Positions 50,940 to 59,769 are shown, counted from the stretch's first letter. The stretch: 64,000 bases of DNA from Streptomyces panaciradicis (GCF_023516615.1 NZ_JAMGBF010000078.1:24975-88974); one strand, 5' to 3'. Translations and numbers: made by a program. Notes: generated by a model from the letters alone, not told the origin.

Positions 50940-51572
50940 ATGAACGTCATTCCCGCGCATCTCGACCATCTCGTCCTCGCCACCCCCGACCTGGCGGCGA
51001 CGGTCGCCGACTTCACGCGGCGCACCGGCGTCGCGCCCGCTCCCGGCGGCGCCCACGTGGGCCGCGGGACGCGCAACTTCCTGGTGGCGCTGGGCGGTTG
51101 CAGCTATCTGGAGATCATCGGGCCGGACCAGGAGCAGACCGACCCGGGCGGTCCGCGCCCGTTCGCCGTCGACGACCTGACGGCCGCGCGGACGGTGACC
51201 TGGGCCGTCAGCCCGCCCGACCTGGACGCCGCGGTCGCCGCCGCCCGGGCCCGCGGCTACGATCCGGGCGCCATCCGCCCGATGAGCCGCCGCCGCCCCG
51301 ACGGCACCCTCCTGCGGTGGCGGCTGACCGACGGCGACACCCAGCACCCCTCGGGTCTGGTGCCCTTCCTCATCGACTGGGGGTCCACCGTCCACCCCTC
51401 CGCCTCGGGGCTGCCCGTCACCCCGCTGCTCCGGCTGTCGGCGAGCGCCCCCGACCCGGCCGAGCTCCGCCCTCTGCTGGCCGCCGTGGGCGCCGAACTC
51501 CCCCTGACCGTGGGCCCGGTGGCCCTCACCTTCACCGTGGACACCCCGCACGGCCCCGTCACCTTCTCCTGA
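50940..51572 (+). CDS. VOC-like (glyoxalase-like domain) protein
   Basis: A 210-residue protein of the glyoxalase-like domain type (PF13468-like). It opens with AHLDHLVLATPDLAATVADF and shows GGAHVGRGTRNFLVALGG and YLEIIGPDQ, with the WRLTDGD loop later. The usual VOC metal ligands are only partly kept. No function is known. It is leaderless and followed after 50 bp by a second VOC gene. Confidence 0.85.
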   Translation: MNVIPAHLDHLVLATPDLAATVADFTRRTGVAPAPGGAHVGRGTRNFLVALGGCSYLEIIGPDQEQTDPGGPRPFAVDDLTAARTVTWAVSPPDLDAAVAAARARGYDPGAIRPMSRRRPDGTLLRWRLTDGDTQHPSGLVPFLIDWGSTVHPSASGLPVTPLLRLSASAPDPAELRPLLAAVGAELPLTVGPVALTFTVDTPHGPVTFS

Positions 51573-51610
51573 CGTCCGATTCCTTCAAGACCGCCGTCCG
51601 GTCCGCTGCC

Positions 51611-51616
51611 TACGGT
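51611..51616 (+). promoter_or_regulatory. -10 box TACGGT of a leaderless transcript
   Basis: TACGGT ends six bases before the ATG at 51623. Confidence 0.55.
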
Positions 51617-51622
51617 GGCGGC

Positions 51623-52021
51623 ATGACTCCACGATGCGCCGTGATCGGCCTGGTCGCCTCCGACATGGCGGCCTCACTCGCCTTCTACCGCCGCCTGGGC
51701 CTCGTCTTCCCCGACGGCGCCGAGGACCAGCCGCACGTCGAGGCCGACCTGCCCGGCGGGCTGACCCTCGCCCTGGACACGGAGGAGACGATCCGCTCCT
51801 TCCACCCGGGGTGGCGCCCGCCACGCGGCGGCGGGCGGATCGCGCTGGCCTTCCGGTGCGCGTCGCCCGCCGAGGTCGACACGCTGTACGAGGACCTCGT
51901 CGGCGCCGGTCATCACGGTGAGCTCAAGCCGTGGGACGCCTTCTGGGGCCAGCGGTACGCGGTCGTGCACGACCCGGACGGCAACGGCGTCGACCTGTTC
52001 GCGCAGCTACCCCCGCAGTAG
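51623..52021 (+). CDS. VOC (glyoxalase/dioxygenase superfamily) protein
   Basis: A 132-residue single VOC domain, from AVIGLVASDMAASLAFYRRLGL to VHDPDGNGVDLFA. Candidate ligands are His in QPHVEADL and Asp/Asn near the end. Its function is unknown. Its end overlaps the convergent AraC gene by 15 bp. Confidence 0.88.
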   Translation: MTPRCAVIGLVASDMAASLAFYRRLGLVFPDGAEDQPHVEADLPGGLTLALDTEETIRSFHPGWRPPRGGGRIALAFRCASPAEVDTLYEDLVGAGHHGELKPWDAFWGQRYAVVHDPDGNGVDLFAQLPPQ

Positions 52022-52690
52022 CCGGCCGAGCGGCACCCCGGCCAACTCCTTGACGTCACGGGCCAGATGGGCCTGGTCGGCGAACCCGGCACGGGCGGCG
52101 GTCTCCGCGAACGGCACTCCCTCCCGGGCCATCCCCACGGCCCGCTGCAACCGCAGCACCCGGGCCAGCGTCTTGGGCCCGTACCCGAAGGCCACCAGCG
52201 ACCGCCGGTGCAACTGCCGGGCCCCGAGACCCAGTTCGTCGGCGGCCCGGCCGACGGGACGGCCCGCGTCGAGGGCCGCGACCAGCTGCCGCAGCAGCGG
52301 GTCGGGGGGTGCGGCGGCCGCGGCCAGCCGTACCGCCGACTCCTCCAGGCCCAGGGCCGGTTCGGGGGCCGCGTCGACCAGTGCGGTGAGCCGGCGGACC
52401 TCCGCGGCGGGCCGCAGTGCGGCGAGTTCGACACGCCGGTCGCGCAGTTCGTGCGCGGGCACGCCGAGGATCGAGGGCGCGGTCCCGGGGAAGAAGCGGA
52501 CGCCCGTCCAGAGGCCGGGCGCGCCGTCGGTGACGTAGGCGCGGGTGTCGGGTCCGGCGACGAGCAGCCGGCCGTCGTGCCAGAGCAGGTCCATGCATCC
52601 GTCGGGCAGCACCCGCCCCACGCCGGCCTCGGCCGGGGTGTTGCGCCACACGACCGCCCCGGCGAGCCGGCAGGGCCTCTCCTCGTACAC
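52007..52690 (-). CDS. AraC-family regulator (DUF6597-type N-terminus)
   Basis: A 227-residue regulator. The N-terminal half resembles the DUF6597 sensing domain (VLPDGCMDLLWHDGRLLVAGPDT). The AraC double helix-turn-helix at about 125-227 includes RPVGRAADELGLGARQLHRRSLVAFGYGPKTLARVLRLQRAV. GTG 52690 lies seven bases after TAGGCT and has no good ribosome site. It is followed upstream by another AraC gene only 10 bp away in the same direction. Confidence 0.87.
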   Translation of the reverse strand: MYEERPCRLAGAVVWRNTPAEAGVGRVLPDGCMDLLWHDGRLLVAGPDTRAYVTDGAPGLWTGVRFFPGTAPSILGVPAHELRDRRVELAALRPAAEVRRLTALVDAAPEPALGLEESAVRLAAAAAPPDPLLRQLVAALDAGRPVGRAADELGLGARQLHRRSLVAFGYGPKTLARVLRLQRAVGMAREGVPFAETAARAGFADQAHLARDVKELAGVPLGRLLRG

Positions 52691-52697
52691 GCCCGCC

Positions 52698-52703
52698 AGC
52701 CTA
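52698..52703 (-). promoter_or_regulatory. -10 box TAGGCT of a leaderless transcript
   Basis: TAGGCT on the minus strand, seven bases before GTG 52690. It overlaps the end of the upstream AraC gene. Confidence 0.55.
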
Positions 52704-53648
52704 CGCGCGCGCGGGTGCCGGCCGCCGCCGGTGTTCCTGCGGGCTGACGCCGTGGACCCGCTTGAACGCGGTGGACAGGGCGAAGGCGCTGCCGTAGCCG
52801 ACGCGGCGGGCGATCGCCTCCAGGGTGTCGTCGGTGTCGCGCAGCGCGTCCGCGGCCAGGGCGAGCCGCCAGCCGGTGAGGTAGGTCATCACGGGTTCGC
52901 CCACGAGGCCGGTGAAGCGCCGGGCGAGCGCCGCGCGGGACACTCCGGCCTTGGCGGCCAGTGCGGCCACGGTCCAGGGGTGCGCGGGGTCGCTCTGGAC
53001 CAGCCGCAGCACCCGCCCCACCACCGGGTCCCCCAGCGCCCGGTACCACGCGGGCGCCGCCGCCTCGGGGCGGGCGAACCAGGCCCGCAGCGCGGTGATG
53101 ACCAGCAGGTCCAGGAGCCGGTCGAGGACGACTTCCTGCCCCGGTTCGTCGCGGACGATCTCCTCCATGAGCATCGGCGTGAGCGGGCTCGGCCACATGC
53201 CGGAGGTGAGCGTCAGCAGGGGCGGCAGGGCGTCCAGCAGCCGTCCGCCGACCTCGCCCTGCCACAGGTAGGTGCCGATCAGCAGGACGGCCGAGCCGTC
53301 GGGCCGGTCGCCCCAGGTGCGCACGCCGAGGTCCATGGAGCCGTTCAGCGACCGCCCGTCGGGATAGCTGCACTCCGCCCCCGGCAGGATGACCACCTGC
53401 GGCCGTGTTCCGGGGTCGTCGCCGCAGGTGTAGGGGTCGGGGCCGCGGGCGATCGCGAGGTCACCGGCCCGCAGCCGCACCGGCTCCCCCGCCTCCGGCG
53501 TGACCCAGGCGTCGCCGCGGACCAGGAGCATCACGGTCAGCGGGGCCCGGTCCTCCACCCGCACGGCCCAGGGCGGGTCGAAACACGCCCGGATCATGAA
53601 GGCGCCACGCGCGCGTGGGCCTTGCAGCAGACCTGCGAGGGCGTCCAT
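52701..53648 (-). CDS. AraC-family regulator with cupin_6 sensor domain
   Basis: A 315-residue regulator. An N-terminal AraC_binding_2/cupin_6 domain (about 1-190, RLRAGDLAIARGPDPYTCGDD) is followed by an AraC helix-turn-helix pair with VAALAAKAGVSRAALARRFTGLVGEPVMTYL and IARRVGYGSAFALSTAFKRVHGVSP. Such proteins often activate an adjacent short-chain dehydrogenase or detoxification gene, but the neighbours here do not identify the target. The start is ATG 53648, apparently leaderless. Confidence 0.9.
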   Translation of the reverse strand: MDALAGLLQGPRARGAFMIRACFDPPWAVRVEDRAPLTVMLLVRGDAWVTPEAGEPVRLRAGDLAIARGPDPYTCGDDPGTRPQVVILPGAECSYPDGRSLNGSMDLGVRTWGDRPDGSAVLLIGTYLWQGEVGGRLLDALPPLLTLTSGMWPSPLTPMLMEEIVRDEPGQEVVLDRLLDLLVITALRAWFARPEAAAPAWYRALGDPVVGRVLRLVQSDPAHPWTVAALAAKAGVSRAALARRFTGLVGEPVMTYLTGWRLALAADALRDTDDTLEAIARRVGYGSAFALSTAFKRVHGVSPQEHRRRPAPARA

Positions 53649-53655
53649 GGCGGTC

Positions 53656-53661
53656 AGCGTA
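53656..53661 (-). promoter_or_regulatory. -10 box TACGCT of a leaderless transcript
   Basis: TACGCT on the minus strand, seven bases before ATG 53648. Confidence 0.55.
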
Positions 53662-53702
53662 GACGCGCGCGGCGGAGGCGGCCGACGGTTCCCGGGGAGC
53701 CG

Positions 53703-54839
53703 TCAGGGGCTCTCCGGCTTGTGCGGCGGGTGGGTGCTCTTGACGTGGGTGCGCAGGCGGGAGGTCACGTCCTCCGGCGGCAGGAAGCGGGACCAGCGCT
53801 CGGGGAACTCCGAGGGCATGTCGGGGTCGTCGGGGTCGGTGTCGAGTCCGGCCGCGGCGCGGGCCACGTGTTCGGCCAGCTGGGCCTCGCGCAGCCGCTC
53901 GTTGGCGGCGCGGGCCGCGGCCGTGGCCGCCGCCGGCCACACCCGGTCGATCGCCGCGTTGACCGCGGCCCCGACGAGCACGGCGAAGGCGCCGACCCCG
54001 ATCCACAGCAGCACGGCGACGGAGGCGGCGAGGGAGCCGTAGATGGAGGCGCCCTCGATGGTGCTGGTGAGGTAGATGCGCAGCAGGAAGCTGCAGACGA
54101 CCCACATCGCCAGGGCCACCAGGGCGCCGGGCACGTCCTCGATCCACGGGGACCGCACGGGCACGGACACGTGGTAGAGCGTGGTCAGGAAGACGATCGA
54201 CAGGATGATGACGACGGGCCAGTACAGGACCTGCACCAGCGTCTCCGACCACGGCACGATCCGCACCACCGCGTCCGGGCCCGCCACCATCAGCGGCAGC
54301 GCGACCGACCCGATCACCAGGGCCGCGAGGAACAGCAGGAACGCCACGATCCGGGTCTTGACGATGCCGCGCACGCCGTCGAGGCCGTACATGACGGTGA
54401 TGGTGTCGATGAAGACGTTGACCGCGCGGGAGCCCGACCACAGGGCGAACAGGAAGCCGATGGAGATGACGTCGGGTCTGCCGCCCTTCATCACGTCGTG
54501 CAGGATCGGTACGGCGATCTCGTTGACGCCCTTCTCGGACAGGACGGTCTGCGACGCGTTCAGGAGGTTCGTCTCCAGGCTGGAGATGCTGTCGGTGCCG
54601 GTCCAGGCGTCGACGTAGCCGAGCAGGCCGATGAGGCTGAGCAGCAGCGGCGGCACGGACAGCAGCGTGAAGAACGCGGCCTCCGCCGCGAGGCCGAGGA
54701 TGCGGTACTCCATGCATGAGTTGACGGTGTCCTTGAGCAGCAGCCAGGCGGTCCTGCGCTTGGAGACGTTCCGGTAGAGGGCACGCGCCCGGTGGAGACG
54801 GCCGGAGGGCCGCGGCGAGGACTCACTTGCTGGCTGCAC
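53703..54839 (-). CDS. YihY/BrkB-family integral membrane protein
   Basis: A 378-residue membrane protein of the YihY (virulence factor BrkB) family. About six hydrophobic helices lie between residues 45 and 290 (for example AAFFTLLSVPPLLLSLIGLLGY and WSGSRAVNVFIDTITVMYG, the conserved GSRAVNVFID motif). A charged C-terminal tail runs from about 300. It is often misannotated as ribonuclease BN; transport of an unknown substrate is more likely. The start is GTG 54839, apparently leaderless. Confidence 0.88.
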   Translation of the reverse strand: MQPASESSPRPSGRLHRARALYRNVSKRRTAWLLLKDTVNSCMEYRILGLAAEAAFFTLLSVPPLLLSLIGLLGYVDAWTGTDSISSLETNLLNASQTVLSEKGVNEIAVPILHDVMKGGRPDVISIGFLFALWSGSRAVNVFIDTITVMYGLDGVRGIVKTRIVAFLLFLAALVIGSVALPLMVAGPDAVVRIVPWSETLVQVLYWPVVIILSIVFLTTLYHVSVPVRSPWIEDVPGALVALAMWVVCSFLLRIYLTSTIEGASIYGSLAASVAVLLWIGVGAFAVLVGAAVNAAIDRVWPAAATAAARAANERLREAQLAEHVARAAAGLDTDPDDPDMPSEFPERWSRFLPPEDVTSRLRTHVKSTHPPHKPESP

Positions 54840-54845
54840 GACCTA

Positions 54846-54851
54846 ACGGTA
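54846..54851 (-). promoter_or_regulatory. -10 box TACCGT of a leaderless transcript
   Basis: TACCGT on the minus strand, six bases before the BrkB-like GTG. Confidence 0.55.
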
Positions 54852-54993
54852 TCCGGCGGGTCGCCGTGCGCTCATCCCCCGGCCCCGGGCAACACGTCCG
54901 GAAACCCGCGCCGCGCCCCGGCCACGTCACTGTCATGTCCCCGTTGACCGGAATGTTCCCGGCCGGGTCGTGCTGACCGGCGCCGAGAGCGGG

Positions 54994-54999
54994 TACTTT
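54994..54999 (+). promoter_or_regulatory. -10 box TACTTT of a leaderless transcript
   Basis: TACTTT ends exactly six bases before the ATG of the AidB-like gene. No Shine-Dalgarno sequence is present. Confidence 0.6.
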
Positions 55000-55005
55000 C
55001 GCGGC

Positions 55006-56640
55006 ATGGCAGGCACCACGCACACCGTGTCCAACCAGCCCCCACCGCTGACCGGCTACGACGTCTACTCCACCGACCGCGTGCTCACCGAGGCCGTCGA
55101 CCGGCACGTCTCCCCCGACCTGCTCGACGAGGTCCACGGCGAGCTGGCCGCTCTCGGCCGGGCCTCCGGGTCCGCCCAGGTGCAGGAGTGGGGCGCCCAG
55201 GCCAACGACAACCCGCCCCGGCTGCGCACCCACGACCGCCACGGCCACCGCGTCGACGAGGTCGAGTTCCATCCGGCCTGGCACCGCGTCCTCGGCAAGG
55301 GTGTCGGCGCCGGACTCACCGCGGCCTGGGCCCGCCCGGCGGGCCATGTGCGCAGAGCGGCCGCGTTCCTGGTGTGGACGCAGGTCGAGGCCGGCAATCT
55401 CTGCCCGCTGTCCATGACCCACGCCGCCGTCCCCGCGCTGCGGACCGACCCGGACCTCGCCGCCACGTGGGAACCCCGGCTCACGTCCATGATCTACGAC
55501 CGCGAGCTGCGGCCCGCCCGCCTGAAGGCCGGTGCCCTGTTCGGGATGGGCATGACGGAGAAGCAGGGCGGCAGCGACGTACGCGCCAACACGACGGCCG
55601 CGACCCCGCTCGCGGAGGAGGGGACGTACACGCTCACCGGGCACAAGTGGTTCTGCTCGGCGCCCATGTCCGACGGCTTCCTGGTCCTGGCCCAGGCACC
55701 GGACGGGCTGAGCTGCTTCCTGGTGCCGCGCGTCCTGGAGGACGGCTCCCGCAACGTCTTCCTGCTGCAACGTCTGAAGGACAAGCTCGGCAACCGCTCG
55801 AACGCCTCCGCCGAGGTCGAGTTCGACGGGACCTGGGCGCGGCGGGTCGGTGAGGAGGGGCGCGGGGTGCGCACCATCATCGACATGGTGGCCGCGACCC
55901 GGCTGGACTGCGTGCTCGGTTCGGCCGGCCTGATGCGGCAGGCGGTGGCACAGGCCGTGCACCACTGCACGTACCGCGAGGCCTTCGGCGGCAAGCTCGT
56001 CGACAAGCCGCTGATGCGCAACGTGCTCGCCGACCTCGCCCTGGAGTCCGAGGCCGCGACCGTCCTGGCGCTGCGCCTCGCGGCCGCCTGGGACGACGGC
56101 GGCGAGCAGGAGCGGGCGCTGCTGCGGCTCGCGGTGCCGGCCGCAAAGTACTGGGTGACCAAGCGGTGCACGCCCGTCGTCGTCGAGGCCGCCGAGTGCC
56201 TGGGCGGCAACGGCTACGTCGAGGAGTCGGGGCTGCCACGGCTGGTGCGCGAGTCGCCGCTGAACTCCGTCTGGGAGGGCGCGGGGAACGTGCAGGCCCT
56301 GGATGTGCTGCGTGCCCTGCGTCGGGAGCCGACGGCGCTGAACGCCTACCTCCAGGAGGTGGGCCGGGCCCGGGGCGCCGACCACCGCCTCGACCAGGCG
56401 ATCAAGAACCTGCTGACCGACCTGGCCGACCTGGACGGGATCGAGGCCCGCGCCCGCCGCCTGACGGAACGGCTGGCCCTGGTCCTGCAGGGTTCGCTCC
56501 TGGTCCGGTTCGCACCCCCCGAGGTGGCCGACGCCTTCTGCGCCTCCCGCCTGGGCGGCGACGCCGGCGCGGCCTTCGGCACCCTCCCCCACACCCTGAA
56601 CCTGAAGTCGGTGGTGAACAGAGCCCGGCCGCAGGAATAG
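55006..56640 (+). CDS. aidB: AidB-type acyl-CoA dehydrogenase-family protein
   Basis: A 544-residue flavoprotein of the AidB branch of the acyl-CoA dehydrogenases. An N-terminal beta domain precedes the dehydrogenase core, with FGMGMTEKQGGSDVRANTT near 180-198 and the FAD-binding CLGGNGYVEESGLPRLVRESPLNSVWEG near 395-425. E. coli AidB binds FAD and DNA and belongs to the alkylation (Ada) response. This genome has an ada-alkA/ogt operon at 17 kb, so a shared role is plausible but not shown. It has isovaleryl-CoA dehydrogenase-like residues, so metabolic activity is not excluded. A terminator follows at 56704. Confidence 0.9.
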   Translation: MAGTTHTVSNQPPPLTGYDVYSTDRVLTEAVDRHVSPDLLDEVHGELAALGRASGSAQVQEWGAQANDNPPRLRTHDRHGHRVDEVEFHPAWHRVLGKGVGAGLTAAWARPAGHVRRAAAFLVWTQVEAGNLCPLSMTHAAVPALRTDPDLAATWEPRLTSMIYDRELRPARLKAGALFGMGMTEKQGGSDVRANTTAATPLAEEGTYTLTGHKWFCSAPMSDGFLVLAQAPDGLSCFLVPRVLEDGSRNVFLLQRLKDKLGNRSNASAEVEFDGTWARRVGEEGRGVRTIIDMVAATRLDCVLGSAGLMRQAVAQAVHHCTYREAFGGKLVDKPLMRNVLADLALESEAATVLALRLAAAWDDGGEQERALLRLAVPAAKYWVTKRCTPVVVEAAECLGGNGYVEESGLPRLVRESPLNSVWEGAGNVQALDVLRALRREPTALNAYLQEVGRARGADHRLDQAIKNLLTDLADLDGIEARARRLTERLALVLQGSLLVRFAPPEVADAFCASRLGGDAGAAFGTLPHTLNLKSVVNRARPQE

Positions 56641-56703
56641 AGGTCGGCCTCACCCACCCAAGCCCCCCCCAGGGCGAGGTCGGCCCAATCGCCGAAGGCA
56701 AAA

Positions 56704-56743
56704 GGCGGGGGTGGTGCTGCGCCGACACGGCACCACCCCCGCC
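56704..56743 (+). terminator. Terminator hairpin after aidB
   Basis: A perfect 14-bp stem (GGCGGGGGTGGTGC 56704-56717 with 56730-56743) and 12-base loop, about 65 bp past the aidB stop. Confidence 0.8.
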
Positions 56744-56932
56744 GCACTGGCCCGGTCGAGGCCGCGAACGCCGCTCGGGACGGCGTCGCTCAATATTCAA
56801 ACAGTCCGGGAGCGTTCACCAGGGTTGCAGGGGGTTGCAACTTGCTGCTGTCTGTGGCCGGAGTGTGTCCGTCCGTCATGAACCGGCGGCACTATTGGAC
56901 GGACAGTCAGGACGTTTCCTCCGGGAGGACCC

Positions 56933-58249
56933 GTGGCACTCTCGCCGACGGACGTGACGCAACTCGCGGTGGTGGACACGGCCCGCGCGGCACGGGTCCT
57001 GAGCGACGTCCGCTCCGCCGCGCTCTCCGGGCGGCGGGCGCCGGTCCCGCCGCGGCCGGTGATCGAGCAGTCCTGGGGACGCATGCTGCGCAGCGGCGTC
57101 GACCCCGACCACGACTTCCGCACCGGGCTGCTGTCCCAGGAGGAGGTGCGGCGGCGCCGGGAGGCCTCGGAGCTCCGGCATGTGCTGCCGGTGCTGCGCG
57201 AGGGGCTGCTGTCGGTCGCGGACACCGCCCACCACATCATGGTGATCGCCGACGCCGACGGCCGCGTGCTGTGGCGGGAGGGCAGCTCACCGGTGCTGCG
57301 CAAGGCCGACGGGACGGGTTTCGAGATCGGCGCGGACTGGCGGGAGAGCGTCATCGGCACGAACGGCATCGGCACCCCGGTGGTGGCCCGCCGGCCCGTT
57401 CAGGTGTTCGCCTCCGAGCACTTCGTGCGCTCGCAGACCTCCTGGACCTGCACCGGCGCGCCCATCACGGACCCGCGCGACGGCCGGCTGCTCGGTGTCG
57501 TGGACGTCAGCGGGCCGCTGGAGACGATGCACCCGGCCACCCTCGCCTGGGTCGACTCGGTGGCGAAGCTCGCCGAGTCCAAGCTGCGCGAACTGCATCT
57601 GGGCTCGCTGGAACGGCTGCGCTCGGTGGCGGCCCCGGTGCTGGCCCGGGTGGGCGGCCGCGCGCTGGTGGTGGACCGGGACGGCTGGACGGCGGCGGTG
57701 ACGGGGATGCCGTACACGAGCCGGACCTTCCTGCCCACGTCGCTCTCGGCGGGCCGCCGGTGGCTGCCGCCGTTCGGGCTGTGCACGGTGGAGCCGCTGG
57801 CCGGGGGCTGGTTGATCCGGGTCTCGGACGAGCCGGTGCCGCGGGTGGCCGCCCGGGTCGTCCTGGATCTGACGCGGCCGCGCCGCGGCTCGGTGACGGT
57901 GTCCGGGAGCGCCGGCTCGTGGAGCCACGAACTGAGTCCGCGGCACGCCGAGTTGCTGTACCTGCTGGCCCTGCACCGCGACGGCCGCAGCGCGGCGGGC
58001 CTGGCCGAGGACGTGTTCGGGGACCCGGCCCGTACGGTGACGGTGCGGGCCGAGATGTCGCGGGTACGGCGTTACCTGGGCGGTCTGCTGGAGCACCGCC
58101 CCTACCGCTTCGCCGAGAGCGCCGACGTCGAGGTGCTGCTGCCGGACGACCCGCGGGAGCTGTTGCCGCACTCGACGGCGCCGGCAGTGGTGAGCGGGCG
58201 AACGCCGGGCGACATGCCAGGAATGTATCCCTCCGCTCCCTCCGAGTGA
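56933..58249 (+). CDS. GAF-domain transcriptional regulator without an AAA+ domain
   Basis: A 438-residue protein like acetoin-catabolism-type enhancer regulators in its first half: helix VIEQSWGRMLRSGVDPDHDF, then GAF-like HHIMVIADADGRVLWREG...GADWRESVIGTNGIGTPVVARRPVQVFASEHF. It lacks the sigma-54 AAA+ module. In its place is a divergent domain ending in a wing-like helix with EMSRVRRYLGGLLEHRPYRF, which may bind DNA. Streptomyces lack sigma-54, so this family acts by another route. GTG 56933 follows GGGAGG. Confidence 0.83.
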   Translation: MALSPTDVTQLAVVDTARAARVLSDVRSAALSGRRAPVPPRPVIEQSWGRMLRSGVDPDHDFRTGLLSQEEVRRRREASELRHVLPVLREGLLSVADTAHHIMVIADADGRVLWREGSSPVLRKADGTGFEIGADWRESVIGTNGIGTPVVARRPVQVFASEHFVRSQTSWTCTGAPITDPRDGRLLGVVDVSGPLETMHPATLAWVDSVAKLAESKLRELHLGSLERLRSVAAPVLARVGGRALVVDRDGWTAAVTGMPYTSRTFLPTSLSAGRRWLPPFGLCTVEPLAGGWLIRVSDEPVPRVAARVVLDLTRPRRGSVTVSGSAGSWSHELSPRHAELLYLLALHRDGRSAAGLAEDVFGDPARTVTVRAEMSRVRRYLGGLLEHRPYRFAESADVEVLLPDDPRELLPHSTAPAVVSGRTPGDMPGMYPSAPSE

Positions 58250-58355
58250 CAACGCGGGCCATCGAGGGAGCATCTTCCGCATATTTGCAGGGTCTTCGCC
58301 CTGGACCGCCCCGAACTGCCGTAGCATCCCTCTTCGGGCCACCCCACCTGCTCCT

Positions 58356-58375
58356 TTGGTCAACACACAGACCAA
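58356..58375 (+). promoter_or_regulatory. Inverted repeat TTGGTC-N8-GACCAA
   Basis: Perfect 6-8-6 dyad 32 bp before the ATG at 58407, possibly an operator or leader hairpin. Confidence 0.4.
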
Positions 58376-58406
58376 TGAACGCAGTTGGCTCGCCTCGGGA
58401 GGACCT

Positions 58407-59672
58407 ATGAAGCAACGTGGCAGGCACCGCCGGCAGAAGCGGGGCCGAGCGCTGCGCGCTTTCCTCGCCGGGACCGCGCTCGCGCTCACCGCGGCGGCCA
58501 CGATGATCAGCGCCTCGCAGGCGACGGTCAGCAAGGACCCCGGGGGGTTGAAGACCCTCGCCGCGTCCGCCCGCGAGTTCCGGCTGCGGGAGCAGCTGGT
58601 GCCGCAGGCCACGCTGGACCGGCTCGCCTCCGAGATGGGCAGGCCGGTCGGCGTGCGCGCCGTCCTGGACGACGCCGACCACTCCCTGCGCGCGCCGGCC
58701 GACTGCACCACCGCCGACCGTGCCGCGTTGCCCGTCGAGCCGGCGGCCACGCGCGCGTACTGCTGGGACGCCGCCGACACCCGCGGCTGGCGGCCCGGCG
58801 CCGTCACCACCTCGGGCGACGCGGACGACGACGGCCACTGGGGCGAGCACCGGGTGCTGCTGTCCGGCTGGGCCCACTCCGGCAGGGCGGGCGCGCCGGG
58901 GCTGGCCCGGGTCGCCTTCGTCGACGCCGACGACCCCGACAACCTCGTCTACACCTGGGCCCTCCTCGCCGTCCCCGTCGACGGCGGCCGCGACTACCGG
59001 GGGCTGGCCTCCGCCGTGTCCGGCATGACCTGGTACCAGGGCAAGCTGCTGGTCACCACGGCCGACGGCCTGTACGTCTACGACCTGCACCGCGTCCAGC
59101 GGGCCACCGTCGACAGCGGACAGGTGGGCAAGGTGCCCGGCGGCTGGTCGGCCCACGGCTACCGGTACGTGCTGCCGGCCATCGGCTCCTACCGGCCGGC
59201 AGCCGGGGCCGCCCGCCCCGAGGCGATCTCCCTCGACCGCAGCACCGCGCCCGACAGTCTGGTCGCGAGCGAGCGGGTGCCCTCGGACAGCGGCCGGCAC
59301 ACCCGTCTGTGGCGCTACGCGTTCAGCGCCGACCCGGCGCGCGCCGGGCTGCTGGCCACGGACGCCGCCGGAGAGGCGTCGGCGTCCCGGGCGTACGAGA
59401 CGAAGACGACCGACGTCACGGGCGTCCTGTCGTACGGCTCGAACTGGTACCTCGACCGCGCGGCGGACCGTCCGGCCGGACACGGCACGCTGTGGCGGCA
59501 GAACAGCCGCGACGCGCGGGCCACCCAGTGCGGCACGGACGAGTCCACCAGCTGCTGGAGCGGCCGGGCCGGTTCCCTGTCCTACTGGGAGGAGACCGGC
59601 GAGGTGTGGTCGCAGTCCGGGCAGATGCTCTACGCACTGCCGCTGAGCTCGATCGACAGGTCTCTGAGCTGA
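58407..59672 (+). CDS. Exported hypothetical protein
   Basis: A 421-residue protein with a basic N-terminus and a hydrophobic helix (about 14-35, ending ISASQA), so secreted or membrane-anchored. The mature part carries a repeated pattern of aromatic strand-like segments (GMTWYQGKLLVTTADGLYVYDL, GGWSAHGYRYVLP, SYWEETGEVWSQSGQMLYALPL) suggesting a beta-propeller. Four cysteines lie in two pairs (CTTADR/YCWDA and CGTDE/CWSGR). The family is not recognised; it is common in Streptomyces. ATG 58407 follows GGGAGG. Confidence 0.8.
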   Translation: MKQRGRHRRQKRGRALRAFLAGTALALTAAATMISASQATVSKDPGGLKTLAASAREFRLREQLVPQATLDRLASEMGRPVGVRAVLDDADHSLRAPADCTTADRAALPVEPAATRAYCWDAADTRGWRPGAVTTSGDADDDGHWGEHRVLLSGWAHSGRAGAPGLARVAFVDADDPDNLVYTWALLAVPVDGGRDYRGLASAVSGMTWYQGKLLVTTADGLYVYDLHRVQRATVDSGQVGKVPGGWSAHGYRYVLPAIGSYRPAAGAARPEAISLDRSTAPDSLVASERVPSDSGRHTRLWRYAFSADPARAGLLATDAAGEASASRAYETKTTDVTGVLSYGSNWYLDRAADRPAGHGTLWRQNSRDARATQCGTDESTSCWSGRAGSLSYWEETGEVWSQSGQMLYALPLSSIDRSLS

Positions 59673-59683
59673 ACCGAAGGGGC

Positions 59684-59769
59684 CTGGGCATTGATCGACG
59701 CTGCTCCGAGCGGTGATCGGCGGGGTCTGGGCATTGACCGAAAGGGCTCCGAGCGGTGATCGACGGGGC
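59684..59769. repeat. 43-bp tandem repeat, two copies plus a fragment
   Basis: Copies begin CTGGGCATTGA at 59684 and 59727. Each continues with CTCCGAGCGGTGATCGRCGGGG. A partial third copy, CGGCGATCGGCGGGGCT, follows. Confidence 0.75.

Noticed and set aside
54560..54826. Arg/Pro-rich small frames inside the BrkB-like gene
   Set aside because: They are alternative frames of a well supported membrane-protein gene.
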